A stretch of 64,000 bases of DNA, taken from the NCBI GenBank assembly GCA_002778195.1, contig PCDI01000005.1, positions 587,075 through 651,074 on the forward strand. Reading direction: 5' to 3'. The notes beneath the pieces are model-generated. The model was not told the DNA's origin, made no database searches, and saw nothing but the letters and a program-made list of their open reading frames with translations. Position numbers and translations under genes: made by a program. Shown piece after piece: positions 11,009 to 24,137 of this stretch. Position 1 is the first letter of the stretch. Every line of letters starts with the position of its first letter. The stretch comes from Raffaelea ambrosiae (lineage: Eukaryota; Ascomycota; Sordariomycetes; Ophiostomatales; Ophiostomataceae).

Positions 11009-14000
11009 TCAAAGTTTGGCGTCCACATCTAGGAACTCGCTCATATCTGTCGATGCTTTGGGACCAGACGTCAACGCAAGGCTCGACCGGAACTCGCGGA
11101 TGCTCTCAATCCGCACCGGTGTTGTTCCATTGATCGCCTGCCTCAACGTCGCGTCGTGCTTGCCATCCTTATCCACGTGGCTGGAGCTCTTCTCCACCTT
11201 GTGGTAGCTGACAAGCGGCTCCCACGCCTCCACGGCACTGTCAATCTTGTCTTGCGCTACTTTGAGGTCCTTCGTGAGATACTCCTTGAAGCCATTTACG
11301 GAGTCAGACTCGTCTTCGTGTGATACCTCCAGCCGCTTCTGGAGTTCCGCGATGGCTTTCTTTGTCGTCTCTTCGTCTTTTAAGCCCAGTCCCTTGACAA
11401 GTTCACCAATTTGCTTCGACGTGACATCGCTCTTGGCCTGCGCCAAAAAGTGAACCGCCAGCTTGGAACGCTTCGGCGACTTCGGGTGAATGTAGTAGTT
11501 GAAAAATTCAATCATATCCTTCTTGGTCAAGAGCTTGATTTGTTCCGTATCTCTCTTGGCTGCAGGACAAATAGGCTACATTAGCGATTTGGGACGTAAA
11601 CAGAAGGGGGGTGCGGTGAAGCTTATTCTCAACTGATGCACTTACCAAACTCAAAGTCGTAGTACTCGTTGTAAATTTGGATCCAGTGCCGAGTCGTCTC
11701 TTGATTCAGATTCTTGGGTTTCTCCAGCCGGCGCACAATCAAACTGCGCTTGTGGTCCTCAAAGTCCTCCTCACTCATATTCGCCAGCGTATCGGCATAA
11801 TCTGTGAGGAACGCATCAACACGCTGCTCCAAAAAGAGTGGCACCTTTTCGCTCTGCACGAGAAACCGGAACCCTATCGTGGTTGTCGATGAGCGTGCCC
11901 CGCTAAAGACAACGTAGCCAAGCTGCTGCTTGGTTCGGAGCTGGTCCCACGCCGGCTCCTGTGTCAGCTGATCCAGAAGCAGCGTGCGAGCCCGTATCTG
12001 TCGGTCTGAGCGGCTGCCAATGTGTAGATGATACTCCAAAGCATTGTTCACATTCGCCTCGTCCTCGAGGGTCTTTTCAAAGACGAAGTTGCAGCCCGGC
12101 GGGAGCTCCACCTCACGCGCGATCGGCCATTGTGCCTTGGGCAGCACCCGTGGCCGGAGTGTCGACTCGATCATGTCCGTCAGCTTCAGTGCATCCTCCT
12201 TGTAGAAATTGCCGTGCACGTGTATCTCCATGCGCAGCTGGCTCAGCAAGTCCTTGGAATATCGACGCATCGACTCCACTGTCACATCCGGGAGCTCGTG
12301 TGCCAACTCTTCCACCATGTACGAGATTGGCGACGTCAGCCACGACATGTAGTCGGCCAGGAGGTGATACGGCTGCTGGAAGGCATAGTTGCGCAGATTT
12401 CGACTCGAACGCTCTTTGATGATAGCAAAGCGGTCGTCCTTGATCTCCAGATCCCGCATCGTAACCAGCACCTGTTCCAGCAGCACGGGGAGCTTGTCAT
12501 TGTATCCAGACACCTCAACAATCATAGAGTCGAGTTCTAGGTAAACGCTGTAGAGGAGGCCGGCGAGATCTGCGTCGTACGAGTACTCTTCCAACGCATC
12601 ACGAACAAGCTCCGTGAAGAGGTTGGTCTTGATAAAGTTCCCCGCTGTCGAGAAAATGATGGGGTTCTTGAGGCTCACAGTCAGTGTTCCCTTAGGGACC
12701 CAAAACGTGTCGTCCTTCTTAAACCAGGTACGTGCCAGATCGTCGTTGCGGATAATCCGCGGAGCGGGCGCCGTTTCCTTCACCTCCTTCTTTTCCACTT
12801 CGAGCTTGGTCGGCACAAACTGGTTCTTGTGAGGCAGATGCAGTTTTGAAATGCGCTCCTTCTTGGTCATGGAGTAAGCTCTGCGGATGTCCTCCATGAA
12901 GTCCTCGGGAATCTTCTCGACCTTGTATTCGGTACCATACCACTTTTCCTTCTGGTTCCAGTCTCCTGGGAACTTCTGAGAAGTGATGGTCATGCGGAAG
13001 TTGTTGGGCCGGAGGCTGGCAATAGACTTCTCGATGAGTTTTGCGTCAAACCGGTGAAGACGGCTTAGGCCAAACAAGAGCCACTCCCGCGGGATGGGCC
13101 GCTGCATCGTCGAGCTAGTCTTACTTGTAAATCGGCTGGCTGGTGTTTTCTGTTTGAACTTGAAGTCCACATCCGTCATCTCCTTCAATTCATCGTAGAT
13201 CCATTCCTGTGGGGAAGTCTCCCTTAGCATAGAGACATACTGGAAGAACACCTTGACTACCTCTTTGTAATTTTTCAATCCCTTTAAAGTAGGTCAGCAA
13301 ATGATTTAAACAAGTATAGAAACAGACAGTGAAACATCAGAAAATGACGGCAAGGAGGGGTAAGGAAACTGGAGGGGGACGTACCTCTTCGGTTAACCGC
13401 ACAGTCACTTCGAAAACTCCAGGAGAACCGGCACAGATTGCATAGTGTCCAGCGCCAAGTCCATTTGCCCACCCCTTTGACTTGATATAGGACATCAAGC
13501 TGCCTGGTCCTTCGTGGCCGATGAGATGGCCAATGTAGCGGCTGGGTTGCGAGTCGTAAAGCAGGCTCTCGTCAGGGGAAGGGAAACGCAGAGACAAGTC
13601 TCTTGAATCCATGACGGGCTTCACAAACGTTTGGATTCCCAAGTATTCTGGTGTGTACGGGTCGTCATTGGTCCATGTGTTTGGAGCCAGGTTCTTGTTG
13701 GGGATGCCAGAAAAGAGCTCGGAGACCCAATTCTGAAGAACATCCAACGGCTCTCGGCCCAGGACAACCAGTTTCATCTGGTTGGCAGAGTAGTACCGGT
13801 CGTGAAACTCGATAAACTTTTCGCGCACATTGATGCCTTGGGATTCGGGTTCATGCTTCAAGATTTCGAGGTTGCCGGTGCCAAAATGGCAAAAGGGATG
13901 CTTAGGATTCGACAGCGACTTCTCTAGCTGGTGGATGCGCCACTGGTCGTTCTGCAGATTCTTCTTGTTCTCCGAGTCTACGGCGCGAAGTTCACGGTCG

Positions 14001-15412
14001 ACAGTCGAAGCAAGGAATAGAGGTTCGATGAAAAACTGGGCAAAGCGGTCCAAGGCGCCGTACAAAGGAGACGGGTTGGTGACAGACGCTTCTCCGTCGT
14101 GTGGCTTGCTGGACACGTCGAAAAAAAAGTTTGTCGATGTAGACGAAGTGTAAGCATTCGAGCTTCCCGAGTTCGACGAGAGGTACTGATTGTAAGCATT
14201 TTCCTCCGGGTACTTTTTAGTGCCCATGAATAGAAGCTGCGAGAAGTGTTTGGTTAGCTTGGCGAGGTGCACTCGATCTGTTTGTCTTTCACCGGAAGGT
14301 ATGGCATGAACTTGGGCTCAGGAGGAGTGAAGACAACGTACATGTTCCACTGCATGAGCCATGCCAGGCATGTCCGCCTCATCGCTGAAGTTGCCAACAC
14401 CAACATCGAGGGATGCGCTGGCCTTGTCAGTTTCAGCATCATGAACCAACAAGGCCTCCAGCCCATTGCTAAGTTGGACGACCCTGTAGGACCTGTCATC
14501 TAACGATGGTTTTTCGACATCTTCCGTGACGATTTTCACTGGCGGAACCTTTCCGTGGTGCTTTCCATCCACCGGTGGGGGCTTCTCTGCAGCGCTCCCA
14601 ACTGCGGCGCCGCCTGCTGCGTCTTGTGTCATGGTGGAAAGGAGTCTTCGTCCTGCGTATCCAGAGCCGGCAGTTTTGAAGACAGAGTTGATATGCAGGA
14701 AAGGAGATGCTCGGCAGCCAGATGTATTGGATCTTCGGGTCACAAGTCCTCTCGAGGTGTCAGATAATAGGACAGGAGTTGACAGCGGCCGGCTTATACG
14801 GTGGTGCCGGGAAGCCGTTGACAGGAACGGCGTGGATGCAAAATCAGATGAGTAGGGAGGAACACGCTGAAGGTGCGAGTAAGGGAGGGGAACCAGGGAA
14901 GATGGAGAAGCTAGGCGAGCCGGGAGTGTCGAGTGGGGTTCTAGTAGCGGGTGTTGTCGTCGGACAAGGCTAAGACGGAGGCGTGAAGAGCCAGAAAACG
15001 GGCGGGTCAGGCGGCCAGCGTGGGAAATGCGGATGGGGTGAAAAGCGGCGTGGTCGAGATGCTTTTGACGGCTCTGTGCAAACGCAGCCGGTATAAAGAC
15101 CCGACAATAGCGTAAAAGCCAGAGAAATTGGGAGGAGTGCTGGGGGCTCTGGGAAAGCTGAGAGACCGGAAAGAGCTGGGGGAGCTGGGGGGGCTGGAAG
15201 GGGGACGCAAGCGACGGATCAGATGGCAGACGAAAATGTGCAGTGCAAGTAGAAAACAGGACTGGTGGCCGAACAGAAGAGGATGCTCTAGTGTTGGCGG
15301 TGGGTCGACAGGTGGCTGCAGGCCGCTGCTTCTTGTACTGATTCTGTAGCCGCTGAGGTTGCCGCTGCAGTAGTTGGTGTTGTTGCTGGTGAAGGACGCG
15401 AGACCGTAGCAT
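11009..15412 (-). CDS. STE23: M16 metallopeptidase, Ste23/insulin-degrading enzyme
   Basis: Zinc peptidase of the insulysin family; yeast Ste23 processes a-factor, and the family degrades small peptides. Exons: 15412-14342, 14236-13385, 13281-11646, 11559-11009, in phase; 1369 aa from 15412 or 1109 aa from the in-frame ATG at 14632. The inverted zinc motif HAVEH lies at the end of exon 1, and the third ligand Glu is in RELRAVDSENKKN of exon 2. The four-domain fold is full length. The 1109-aa form matches the family's usual size, and ATG 14632 has A at -3; ATG 15412 has a poor context. The extra 260 residues are Arg/Ser-rich with few acids near the start, as in a mitochondrial presequence. The protein ends in AKL, a peroxisomal-type tripeptide also seen in human IDE. 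Confidence 0.95.
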
Positions 15413-15473
15413 CGGCAGAACCGCCTGGAGGGTTTATATCTGGCCGTGTTGGCGGTCCAGGGTTGACGGCCCA

Positions 15474-15545
15474 GGGTTGTTTTCTGGGTTCCTTGCTGGG
15501 CTCCTTTCTGGGCTGCTTGCTGGGTTGCTTGCTGGGTTCCTTGGT
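15474..15545. repeat. degenerate GCTGGGTTCCTT-type tandem repeat
   Basis: Five to six imperfect copies of a unit like TGCTGGGTTCCT, 60-130 bp upstream of the first ATG of STE23, so probably within its leader or core promoter. Confidence 0.7.
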
Positions 15546-17984
15546 GCTTGCTTGGTAGTTTGCTTCTTCGGGGTTGAAGCCGTTTACGTCAAATTGGTGC
15601 TTTGAGAAAGCAAATAGAAAGCCCGTTTATGCTATGCTTCCTTGCTTCCTTGACTTCTTTATGAAGTGCGCACCAGGCCTCCTTCCTTCGTGGCAATAGG
15701 CTTGCGTTTGCTATAATAGGCAAAGGTGAGCATAGGTGTATATGTGAGCAGTTATGTGTGTGAGCTAGGAGTTGACGTAGCAGTGGGCTCGGGTTCAAGG
15801 ATAGGAGTGGCACCAACCCCTTGTCTCTGGCACGCAGTGCTTGTCAGCACGTTGGCTGGGCTGCTCTGCCTTCTCCTAGAGAAGTGTAGTCGCTTCTGGG
15901 TCTCCAGAGCCGTGGTGCTGGGTACGATACGGGCGTGGAGACAAGAAAACCGGTGGTACCGAGGTGCGCACCGGAAATGAAGAAAAAAAGAAGGAAAGTT
16001 CCCCCAGCTGGGCCTGTTATAACGTCAGAATATATATACCAGGGATGAGAAATGAAAGAACGAGATCGACGGGGCTGGGGCGTAATAGGCAATAATTGGC
16101 TTTGTTTTACCGACAAAGGGGCGGGAAGACTCGTTTTCGCCCTCAAAAAAGAAAAAAGAGAGAAACACGCAATTTAGCATATAGACGGGGTTGTGAAGGG
16201 AACGGGAGAGCGAGCTCTGCTCAAGGATTCTGGCGGGTTGAGAAGGGTTGAGCAGAGACAACGAGGAACATGGGCCAGGGTTGTTAACAATAGCTGCTAG
16301 CCGTTAAGGTGTTAAGGTATGTAGCCCCCCCCCTCTTATTGTGGGCCGACTGTTAGGCCAGCCCTGGCAGCAGAAAAGAAGGGAAGCTGGTGGGATGGGA
16401 GAGCGCCAGGCGCCGCGAGTGTGGACAGGCAAGTTTGCCAGAGCTGGGCTGCCACGGTCCTGGGTTGTGTCGTGTCTTACAACCATGCGCAAACTGGGTC
16501 CAGCCGAGATGGGCAGCCTGGACAGCCAGATCTCGCGCAACATGCCACGAGCTGGAGTGGAACAGGGGGGCTAGGGCAAACTTTGAGGCGCAAGATCAGA
16601 GAGACCCTGGGCAAAGCCGTGAGGAGGAGGATGCAGCAAGGAAACGATCCGGGAAGAAAATAAGAAGACTCAGCCCAGCAGGCAGGGATGATGCAGGGAG
16701 GTGACAGGACTGGGGGAATAGGACGATAGAGGCCCAAGACAAGTCACATGGAGAGCCAAAAAAAAAAAAAAAAACCACAGCACAAACCGAAGAAAAGAAA
16801 ACCAACCTGATAAAAACCAGAGGAGATGAGCCTGGCTGTTGAGCTGGTTGGATACGGCTTGGGATGGCTTGCAGAGACGAACCAGAGAGCTTAATATACC
16901 GTCGGGCGACGAACGGTGACCTTGAAAGCGTCGCGTCGTTGAAGACGAGGGGCAGCAGGCAACCAGGATGGAGGCTGTGAGGCAGGGGAGCAGGTAGCCG
17001 TGGGGCAAGGCGGCTCCGGAGCTCGTGTCGGGGTGTCAGAGATCGCGGTGGGACGGACAGACAGAGCACAAAGCTGTCAAGCGACTGTGGGACAGGTGCG
17101 GTGGCGAGGCTGGTGAGCAAAGCTGTGACAGGGCGATTGTGAAGACGGCCTGTAGGCTGTCTCGTGCATGCAAGGTGGGCAGTCCGGAACGATCTTGGGC
17201 GTCCAATGGATCCAACGAAGGTGTTGCTTGCTTGCTGATGCAGTGGCTGCTTCGCCTGGTGAGAAAACGATAGACGGCCAGCTTGGCTCAGCTGACGTTG
17301 GAGCTGGGCTGGAGCAGCGAGAAGCCCTTGTTTTTGGACTTTGGACCCCGTGGTCTTTGGGGACTCTATGGCACTTTTGGCCTTTTGGCCTCTTGATTTC
17401 TTGGGGCTTCCGCTTTTTCTTGGTATTTGTTTGTGGTAGTTTCGGTAGTCCAGCTACTTGTGGCTGGAGCCCCTTTGTCTCGGTCTTTGGTCTTAGTCTA
17501 GGTCTAGTCCGTTGTGGTATCGTCGATCTTGCGCGTTTTGGTCTTCTTTTCCTGACGAATTGGTGGGCTGTCTATTCGCTGCTGCGAGTGTTCTTTCTGG
17601 CAGGTTCTGTGTCAGAGCGCTGTTCTCTGCAGGAGAGGCAGAGTCTACCACATGCGCGGCTACCTGTCAGGGAGAAATAATACCAGCAAGAATAGTATGA
17701 CGCGCGCGCACAGCCGAGACAGGCCAAAAAAAGACGACACTTGCCTCACTGGGGCATCTCTATTATTCAAAGCGAACTAGGCAGCGCCTTTGTTACTGGA
17801 CGGATTAAGTGTACCTCGGCCAGCTTTTGCTCGTACTCGCCGATCGTAGTCAGCCAGCAAGGGCAGCCAGCCAGCCAGGAGCCATAGAACCGCCGGGGAG
17901 CCAGGCCAAAGCCAAAGCCAAGACCGTTGGAGGCGGGCTGTTCTTTTCACCGACCCACCGGGACGCACCACGAGTAAGCGTCTT

Positions 17985-18030
17985 GGTTGGCTCTTTGGGC
18001 TTGGTTGGCTCTTTGGGCTTGGTTGGCTCC
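17985..18030. repeat. 18-bp tandem repeat, about 2.5 copies
   Basis: Unit GGTTGGCTCTTTGGGCTT repeated at 17985 and 18003 with a partial third copy at 18021. Confidence 0.85.
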
Positions 18031-18934
18031 TGTTAGGGCTGCTGGGGCTGCACTTTTGGCCCCAGGGGTGGGTAAGATAACCACCGCCGTGTGGCTTTTG
18101 GTTGTTGAGGGGCGTGTGGTGTCGTCCGCGTGTATCTGCTTGTGTTTGCGTGTGTCTGGTTGCGTCTCCCGGGTGCCGGCTGGAGTTGCGTCGTTCGTGT
18201 GTGGTTCGTCAACGCGTGTATGGCTCATGGACGAAGTGTGAGTGGGGGTGTCTATTTTCAAGAGGGGAACGTAGAGCTGGCTCGGCATCGTCAAATTGTG
18301 TACAAGTTGCGACGAGTCTGCCAGGTCTCCTTCTTCTTGCAGAGAACGCCTAATACTACGAGTACTCGTATGTATCTAGTCTGTCATGAGCCTCCCAGAT
18401 CTGGCGGAAAGCGCGACCAACCTCGACCGTCCTTGCCTTTTTGGGGGGCGCGTGGCTCGTGGGTCCTTCTGTTCGCGGAATTCCAGGCGCCTCCTTCGCT
18501 CCTTCCCCACCACCAATGCGTCTCTAGTGCACTTGCTATACAGGGTTGTAGCGTTTGCACCGTTATGTCTGCCTGTCAAGCTCTTGCCTTTCTGGCTGGC
18601 TCTAACTTTGAGCATTGGCTAACCAGCTAGCCAATTAACTAGCTGCCAGGTTCTCTGACTGCTTTCTGACTCGTCTTATTCTATTCTCAGAACCTAGACT
18701 TCCCACCAAAACCTTCTCGCTGGCTTCTTCCACTCCCCTCCTCTCCGGTCCTCGCCATCGCTGTCCTCTCTCCACGGTCACTTGTCGTCGTCCTGCTCCT
18801 CCTCCTGGGTCTGCCGCTGTTCCTTCCGGAACTTTTTGCCGCCCAAACCCCCCCCCCCAGCTGGCGACTTCGTTGCGTCTACATCCATGCTTAGAGCCAT
18901 GCGCGAGGCCAGCCATGCATCCCACAGGCCTGGC

Positions 18935-19025
18935 CCTGCACCCAGTCCTGCACCCAGTCCTGCACCCAGTCCTGCACCCAGTCCTGCACCCAGTCCTGCA
19001 CCCAGTCCTGCACCCAGTCCTGCAC
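18935..19025. repeat. 12-bp minisatellite, 7 perfect copies
   Basis: Unit CCTGCACCCAGT in seven exact consecutive copies (18935-19018) plus a partial, diverged eighth. Because the unit is a multiple of three it leaves frames open on both strands, which produces spurious repeat proteins. Confidence 0.95.
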
Positions 19026-22000
19026 GCCTGCGCCTTTACCCATGATCTCTGCCTCTCACTCGCTGCCCGGTTCTGCCGCCCCGCCATTCTGCAGAGGCAA
19101 CTGTCTGTGCATGTGCCAAGCGTCCTACCATCCCAGTTCGCGCTCGCCCATGAGGCCGGAAGGGTATGCGGTGTGTGAATATCTGTAAACTCCCATCCCA
19201 ACTGTCTACTGTACTGTGTAAGGGCATAATTACTCGTGCCCCAGAGAACGCAACGTACCATGGCAGAGATCGTCACTTTCGTAGGCGTCCCATTCTCAGA
19301 TACATCCTTGGCAGACTCCACATCCCTTGCATTTGCATCTGCCCAAGTCTGTTTGTGCATTTATTGTAATTTTGGTGTTTCTAGGGTCTCGTAGGTCTAC
19401 TCTTAAGGATACGGTATGTCATCCCAGCTTTGCATCCCTTTTGCCTCCGCTCTTGTCTCATGCCCGGCTGTCCCCCCCTTCTAGTCTGAATCACTGGTCA
19501 AACAAGCGAATTCCAGGACAGGACGGCCTGGTGTCAGAGACGCAACACAGCCCAAGGCAACTCGATGCCTTACATGCATCTTACGTAGTCGACCAAGGAG
19601 CCCCAATCTGGAAGCTGCTAACAAACTTCTCGTAAGAAGAGCCATGTGCAATGGGGTCTGATATAGGCGACTTATAGGGCAAGGGCTTGTTTCGTCCTGG
19701 GCTGGGTCGGCATACCGTCTGTGGTTCTGCTCGAGGAACATTTACCAGAGAGACGAGATCGGTATCCACTCCACCTTATAAGGAAGCCGCATTAATGTAT
19801 GGCCCTGTTAATAATACCCGCCTTGTTTATATACCCGTACAACACGCCGGGAACCGTTACGGAGTGTGTACATGGTAGGTGTCAGGGCATCGTCTGGAGC
19901 ATATATGGGATACGCTTGTAAGACGGGTACACTCTTCATACCTCCACGCGAGTAACTCGCTCTTAACCCCTCCCCCTCCCAATAGTTCTTCTGCCTATCC
20001 GTCGGCTTGCCGCTCCTCCACTTGTCCAAGCCAGGTGCTTGATTTTGCTGTCCATTCCTATCGGGGGCACTCAACACACATTGGCACACGGTGTGTGATA
20101 CTATCACCGTTTCACATCCTCCTCCGCTCACTTGATCTCTATCGCAGTCTGTTTACCTTTCTTTTGACTTCAAAGTGTGCAAGTAGAATATGGAAGGACT
20201 GCTGCACAGTTCTTATTGACGGCAGGGAGTATGTTGTTTTGTGCATCGGAGCTTTGCCATTGTTTCATCCCGGAACGCTTCAACACCAAAGTACATCCGT
20301 TACGGTTAGTTCCAGTGGTGTACCTCTCATCGAGATTCACGCGAGAGCGAATTTATGGTCTATCGTAAGCACGGCACAGAAAAGGCAGTGGCGCCTTGGA
20401 AGCGCTGCACCCCCTCTTCTACCATGGAGCCCCATGGCACGCATCGAACCATTTTTGTATATCACTTGATCTGAAGCTGCCTATTTCCAGTCCCACGCAC
20501 TCGAATGGGCGTGGGGGGGGGGGGGGTACGGGAAGCAGATGAAGAGAAAGCAAAATACGCATCCTGATAGAACTGGTGAAAAAGATTCAAGTCACCTCTC
20601 GCCCTCGTTCATCTTGGCGGCTAGCAACAGTGGTTCAAGGAAACCATAGGTAGTACCAGCAGGTGAGGATCTTGTTAGCTTATGGTCCCCTTTTCTCACC
20701 GCCGAAGTCACAATTTCCGGTCGTTCCTTTCTGTTTCCGCATTTTTCCTCTCACGCTCCCAGAACTCTCATACCTCCCGCGGCTTCCTGTTATTAGTCTT
20801 CCTCATCATATGCAGCACGACGTGCCGGCATGGAATGCAACAACTATGCAATATGCACACAACCCCATCATTCACCAGATAAGCAGCTTAATATCACACT
20901 CTCGTCATAACTGGTCCATGTCAGGAGGAATGCTTCACACCTGTTTTCTGGAAGTGATAGGAGTTTTCCGGCCGTTGGGTTCTGGTGAGGGGTGTGACTG
21001 TTGAACGTCGACTGCAGGGGCTTGGTCTTGATTCCGCCCAATGCATCGCCTCGTACCAGGTCCGGAGGTGTATTTAATAAATCCCGACTGAAGGAACACG
21101 ATAGAAGACGTGGAAGACGCTCTTTACAACTTGACGGCCAATGGGGAACGCTCAAGTCCCTTGGAACCGCTAAGAGCCACCTTCCAATACGCAGGCGACC
21201 AGAATGAACGATATATCACGGTCCCGTCTGGAAAGCCAACGTGGCCCACCAACAGAAAGAAAGAACTCTGGCATAAAGCATTACTTTGTACCAGGCGCCC
21301 GCCAGAACGCTCTCTGGGTGGAGATAGGCCTCCAGCTCCGAGGTTGTAGTGCCGCCAAACTGCTCCACAAAGGCGTGGCAGGCGGCAAGAACTATGGACA
21401 CGGAGTGCCACTCTGGTGCCGTCTACAATGCCCTTTTTTGTTACTAGGTGAGACAGGCACGGATCGAGGAAATGAGTAGGTCTGACATTGTGTCTGAGGG
21501 AAGAAGGATAGGTGAGAGGGAGGGAAGGAATTGTCATTTTCTGCATTGAACTCCGCAGTTCGTTCACCTTTGATCTTCAGATTTGCCGGGACAACCGAGT
21601 TTTGCTTCCCGAAGCCCCAAAAGAAAAGGGCCAGAAAGCAGAGACAAGATGACTGAAAATGACTTGAAATCGATTCTATTTTTGAGAAACAAGGCCGCGG
21701 ATGAAAAGAGGGTATCACCACACGGGACGGGTGGACGGGTCTGTTCGTGGAGATCATATCATCCATGGAGAATCAAAGAGACGGGGGCGCCGGGCTGGCA
21801 CAGCGGCACACGACAGGGGAGAACCTGCATTGGATGTTTGAAGATCGAAAGCTGCTGGAAATGATACATAGTAAAATAAGAAGAGCAAAAAAACAGAGAA
21901 AGCCAATAAAAAATAAAGGAAAGGGAAAGGGAAAGGGAACGAGGAGGAGTGGAGGAGACTGAGCTAACCAACTAAAATTAAGACGCTGATACCACCATTT

Positions 22001-24137
22001 GGCTATGTTTTTCATGCCGTGTCGTCCAGGGTGGACTTGTTTCCAATCTACCCCTAGACACTTATGCTCGAGACACCAAGCCTTTCCAAAAACGTCGAGA
22101 GACTTCTCGATCACGCCGAAGAACGAAAAGAAGCCAAAAAGAACGACAATGCAAACAAAAAGCAATAGAAGAAAAGGGGGGCTAACGTAATATCACGTGG
22201 AACGCCCATAAAGCCTTCCGTGCGCCCTCTGCCCCATTCCTGAAACACTCTGTAAATAAAGAACGCGAGACAGGCAAGGAAGGCGCGAATGACGTGGAAG
22301 GAGCTATGACGTTGCGCAAGCAGAGTGTCGATGATAGGAAAGATCGCTCCTGCCAACAGCAGTGCACATGATGTTTGCCTGATGCGACCGCTTTCAGGCT
22401 TCTCTGGATCGTGCCTTCGTTAGAATGAAAGAGCAGATATTGATGGAAACTGGGTCCGCGGTTCGGCTGATCCAGATGTTGGAAACTCGCCCCTTATTTT
22501 TCCTGTGTGGACGATTAGTAGCAGCACTATATGCAATAACTGGCTGTGATAAGAGCCACTTTCCTTCCCTTTTTTCGCTTTCTGCCAATTCTCGCTTTTC
22601 TTCGCTCTTCGCTTTTCGCCATGATCTTTCATGCACGGAACCAAACAAAAAACCCACCAATTCACAATAGTAGAAATTCCATGGAACTTCCCCAATGCCT
22701 TACTTCTTGTTTGCCCCTCCCGTCCCATCCTGGCTGAGTGTGTTTCTCCTTGTGCTGAAGCGAACTTGGCCAGCATTAAGTGCTTTCGGGAAGCCTTTCC
22801 TTTCTTGAACTCCGTGAGGATCACCCAGCCGCTCTGCCTTTTCTTCCACTTTGGCACCGAGCCACTTGGCTTCCCTCCTCACCGACCAATTTGGAGCTCC
22901 TTGTCTACGGTGTAGTTTCCACAGAGATTAAGCCGTCCCTGCCCAGACCGTCTGGTATGCAACGCACACATGGATGGCCAACTATCGATAATACGAGAAT
23001 GGAGAGACACGGTCTTTTGAAGCTTCCTGCTGACCGAGTAAGTGATAGAGTAGCAGGCTTCCAGTGGAAATAATTGACCGACATACTGCACATACATAGT
23101 AGTAGGATCAATCAAGACGACCTGTGTGGAAAGGGACGGGACCGGGTTCAATGCTGTGCAGGACTATCCCCGGTTATACCTATATCACCCAAACTTCACA
23201 TCTCGCTGATTGTTCTGCTATTACTATCCGTCACTATACCGACCGAAATTGTCTTGAATAGCCTCCACGTTTCTCTGACTCTGAGACATCGAGAAACCCA
23301 GGGAAGCAACCATCCAACAGCCACCCCTTATATGACAGCAAGGGGAAAGATAAAAAGGGGGGAAGAATAAAATAGGGATGGATCGGGTGAGCAGAAACGG
23401 TCCAGGCCAGACTAACACGGCTCGGCTACTACAAACCCCCAGAACCAAAGAACATTCTCATAAAGACATATCATATACCCGCCTCCAATTTCGTCTGGGG
23501 ATGCTTTCCATGTCTTGTGCGTGCGTGTGTGTGTGTTGCCATATTCACGGATATCCCGCTTAGCCTGCGCCGATGTAGCTTCGCTTCGCCGGATTCAGAA
23601 ACAGTACCGGCCGCAATTCAACTAGACATTGCAATGCTATTTCGTTTGTTATATAGATATTGAATTTCGGCATGAGATGCACGCTCCTATTCCTTCCAGT
23701 CCCATCCATTACCATTCCTTCTACCAACCCGCATGCACACGAGGCAATGCCACTGTAATCAACCGCAAAGACGAGAAACTTCATTGGTTTCACAATCACA
23801 GCTACCGGTTGAAAGCACAGATGAGCCGTCTGGCAACAGCCAGAACACGTAGCAGTAGTGACCAGCCAAACTACTCGCCGAGTGTATCTCCTTGAGGCCG
23901 ACATTATGGAGTTTTTCTCTACAGACGAATCGGTTGGCTAAAACCCCGGTATCCGACCTACTAGTACAGAGAAATACACATCAAACATACCGAAAAGAAA
24001 GTCACAGCTGCTCGCACAGGAAAAAAGTGTTGCAAAAACAACATACGGGGGGGGAATCTTTATATTAAGAATAATTTAGTGCAGCGTTGGTATTATTTCT
24101 TCTCGTCGTGTGTGTGTGTGCACATACACACAACGGT

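Larger units (their letters stand above)
15413..24137. other. gene-poor region
   Basis: About 8.7 kb in which I cannot support any protein gene. Open frames are short, overlap on both strands, often begin at non-ATG codons and look like low-complexity sequence. The region holds small tandem repeats (near 15474-15545, 17985-18030 and 18935-19025), several TACGAGTA/TACTCGTA motifs, a G14 run at 20513-20526 and a GGGAAA repeat near 21918-21938. No transposon coding remnant is apparent. Confidence 0.5.

Noticed and set aside
13325..13335. TGAAACA pheromone-response (Ste12) sites as evidence of STE12 control of STE23
   Set aside because: The 7-mer occurs at several unrelated places in the window, about as often as expected by chance, and this one lies in an intron.
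18935..19025. CRISPR-like array
   Set aside because: The units are contiguous 12-mers with no spacers, in a eukaryotic genome.
18635..19360. Minus-strand 241-codon frame with TGCR repeats
   Set aside because: It is held open by the 12-bp minisatellite; the flanking translation has no domain or codon pattern of a gene.
19879..20469. Plus-strand 196-codon frame
   Set aside because: Starts with GTG, no domain, low-complexity Ser/Leu composition, and overlaps open frames on the other strand.
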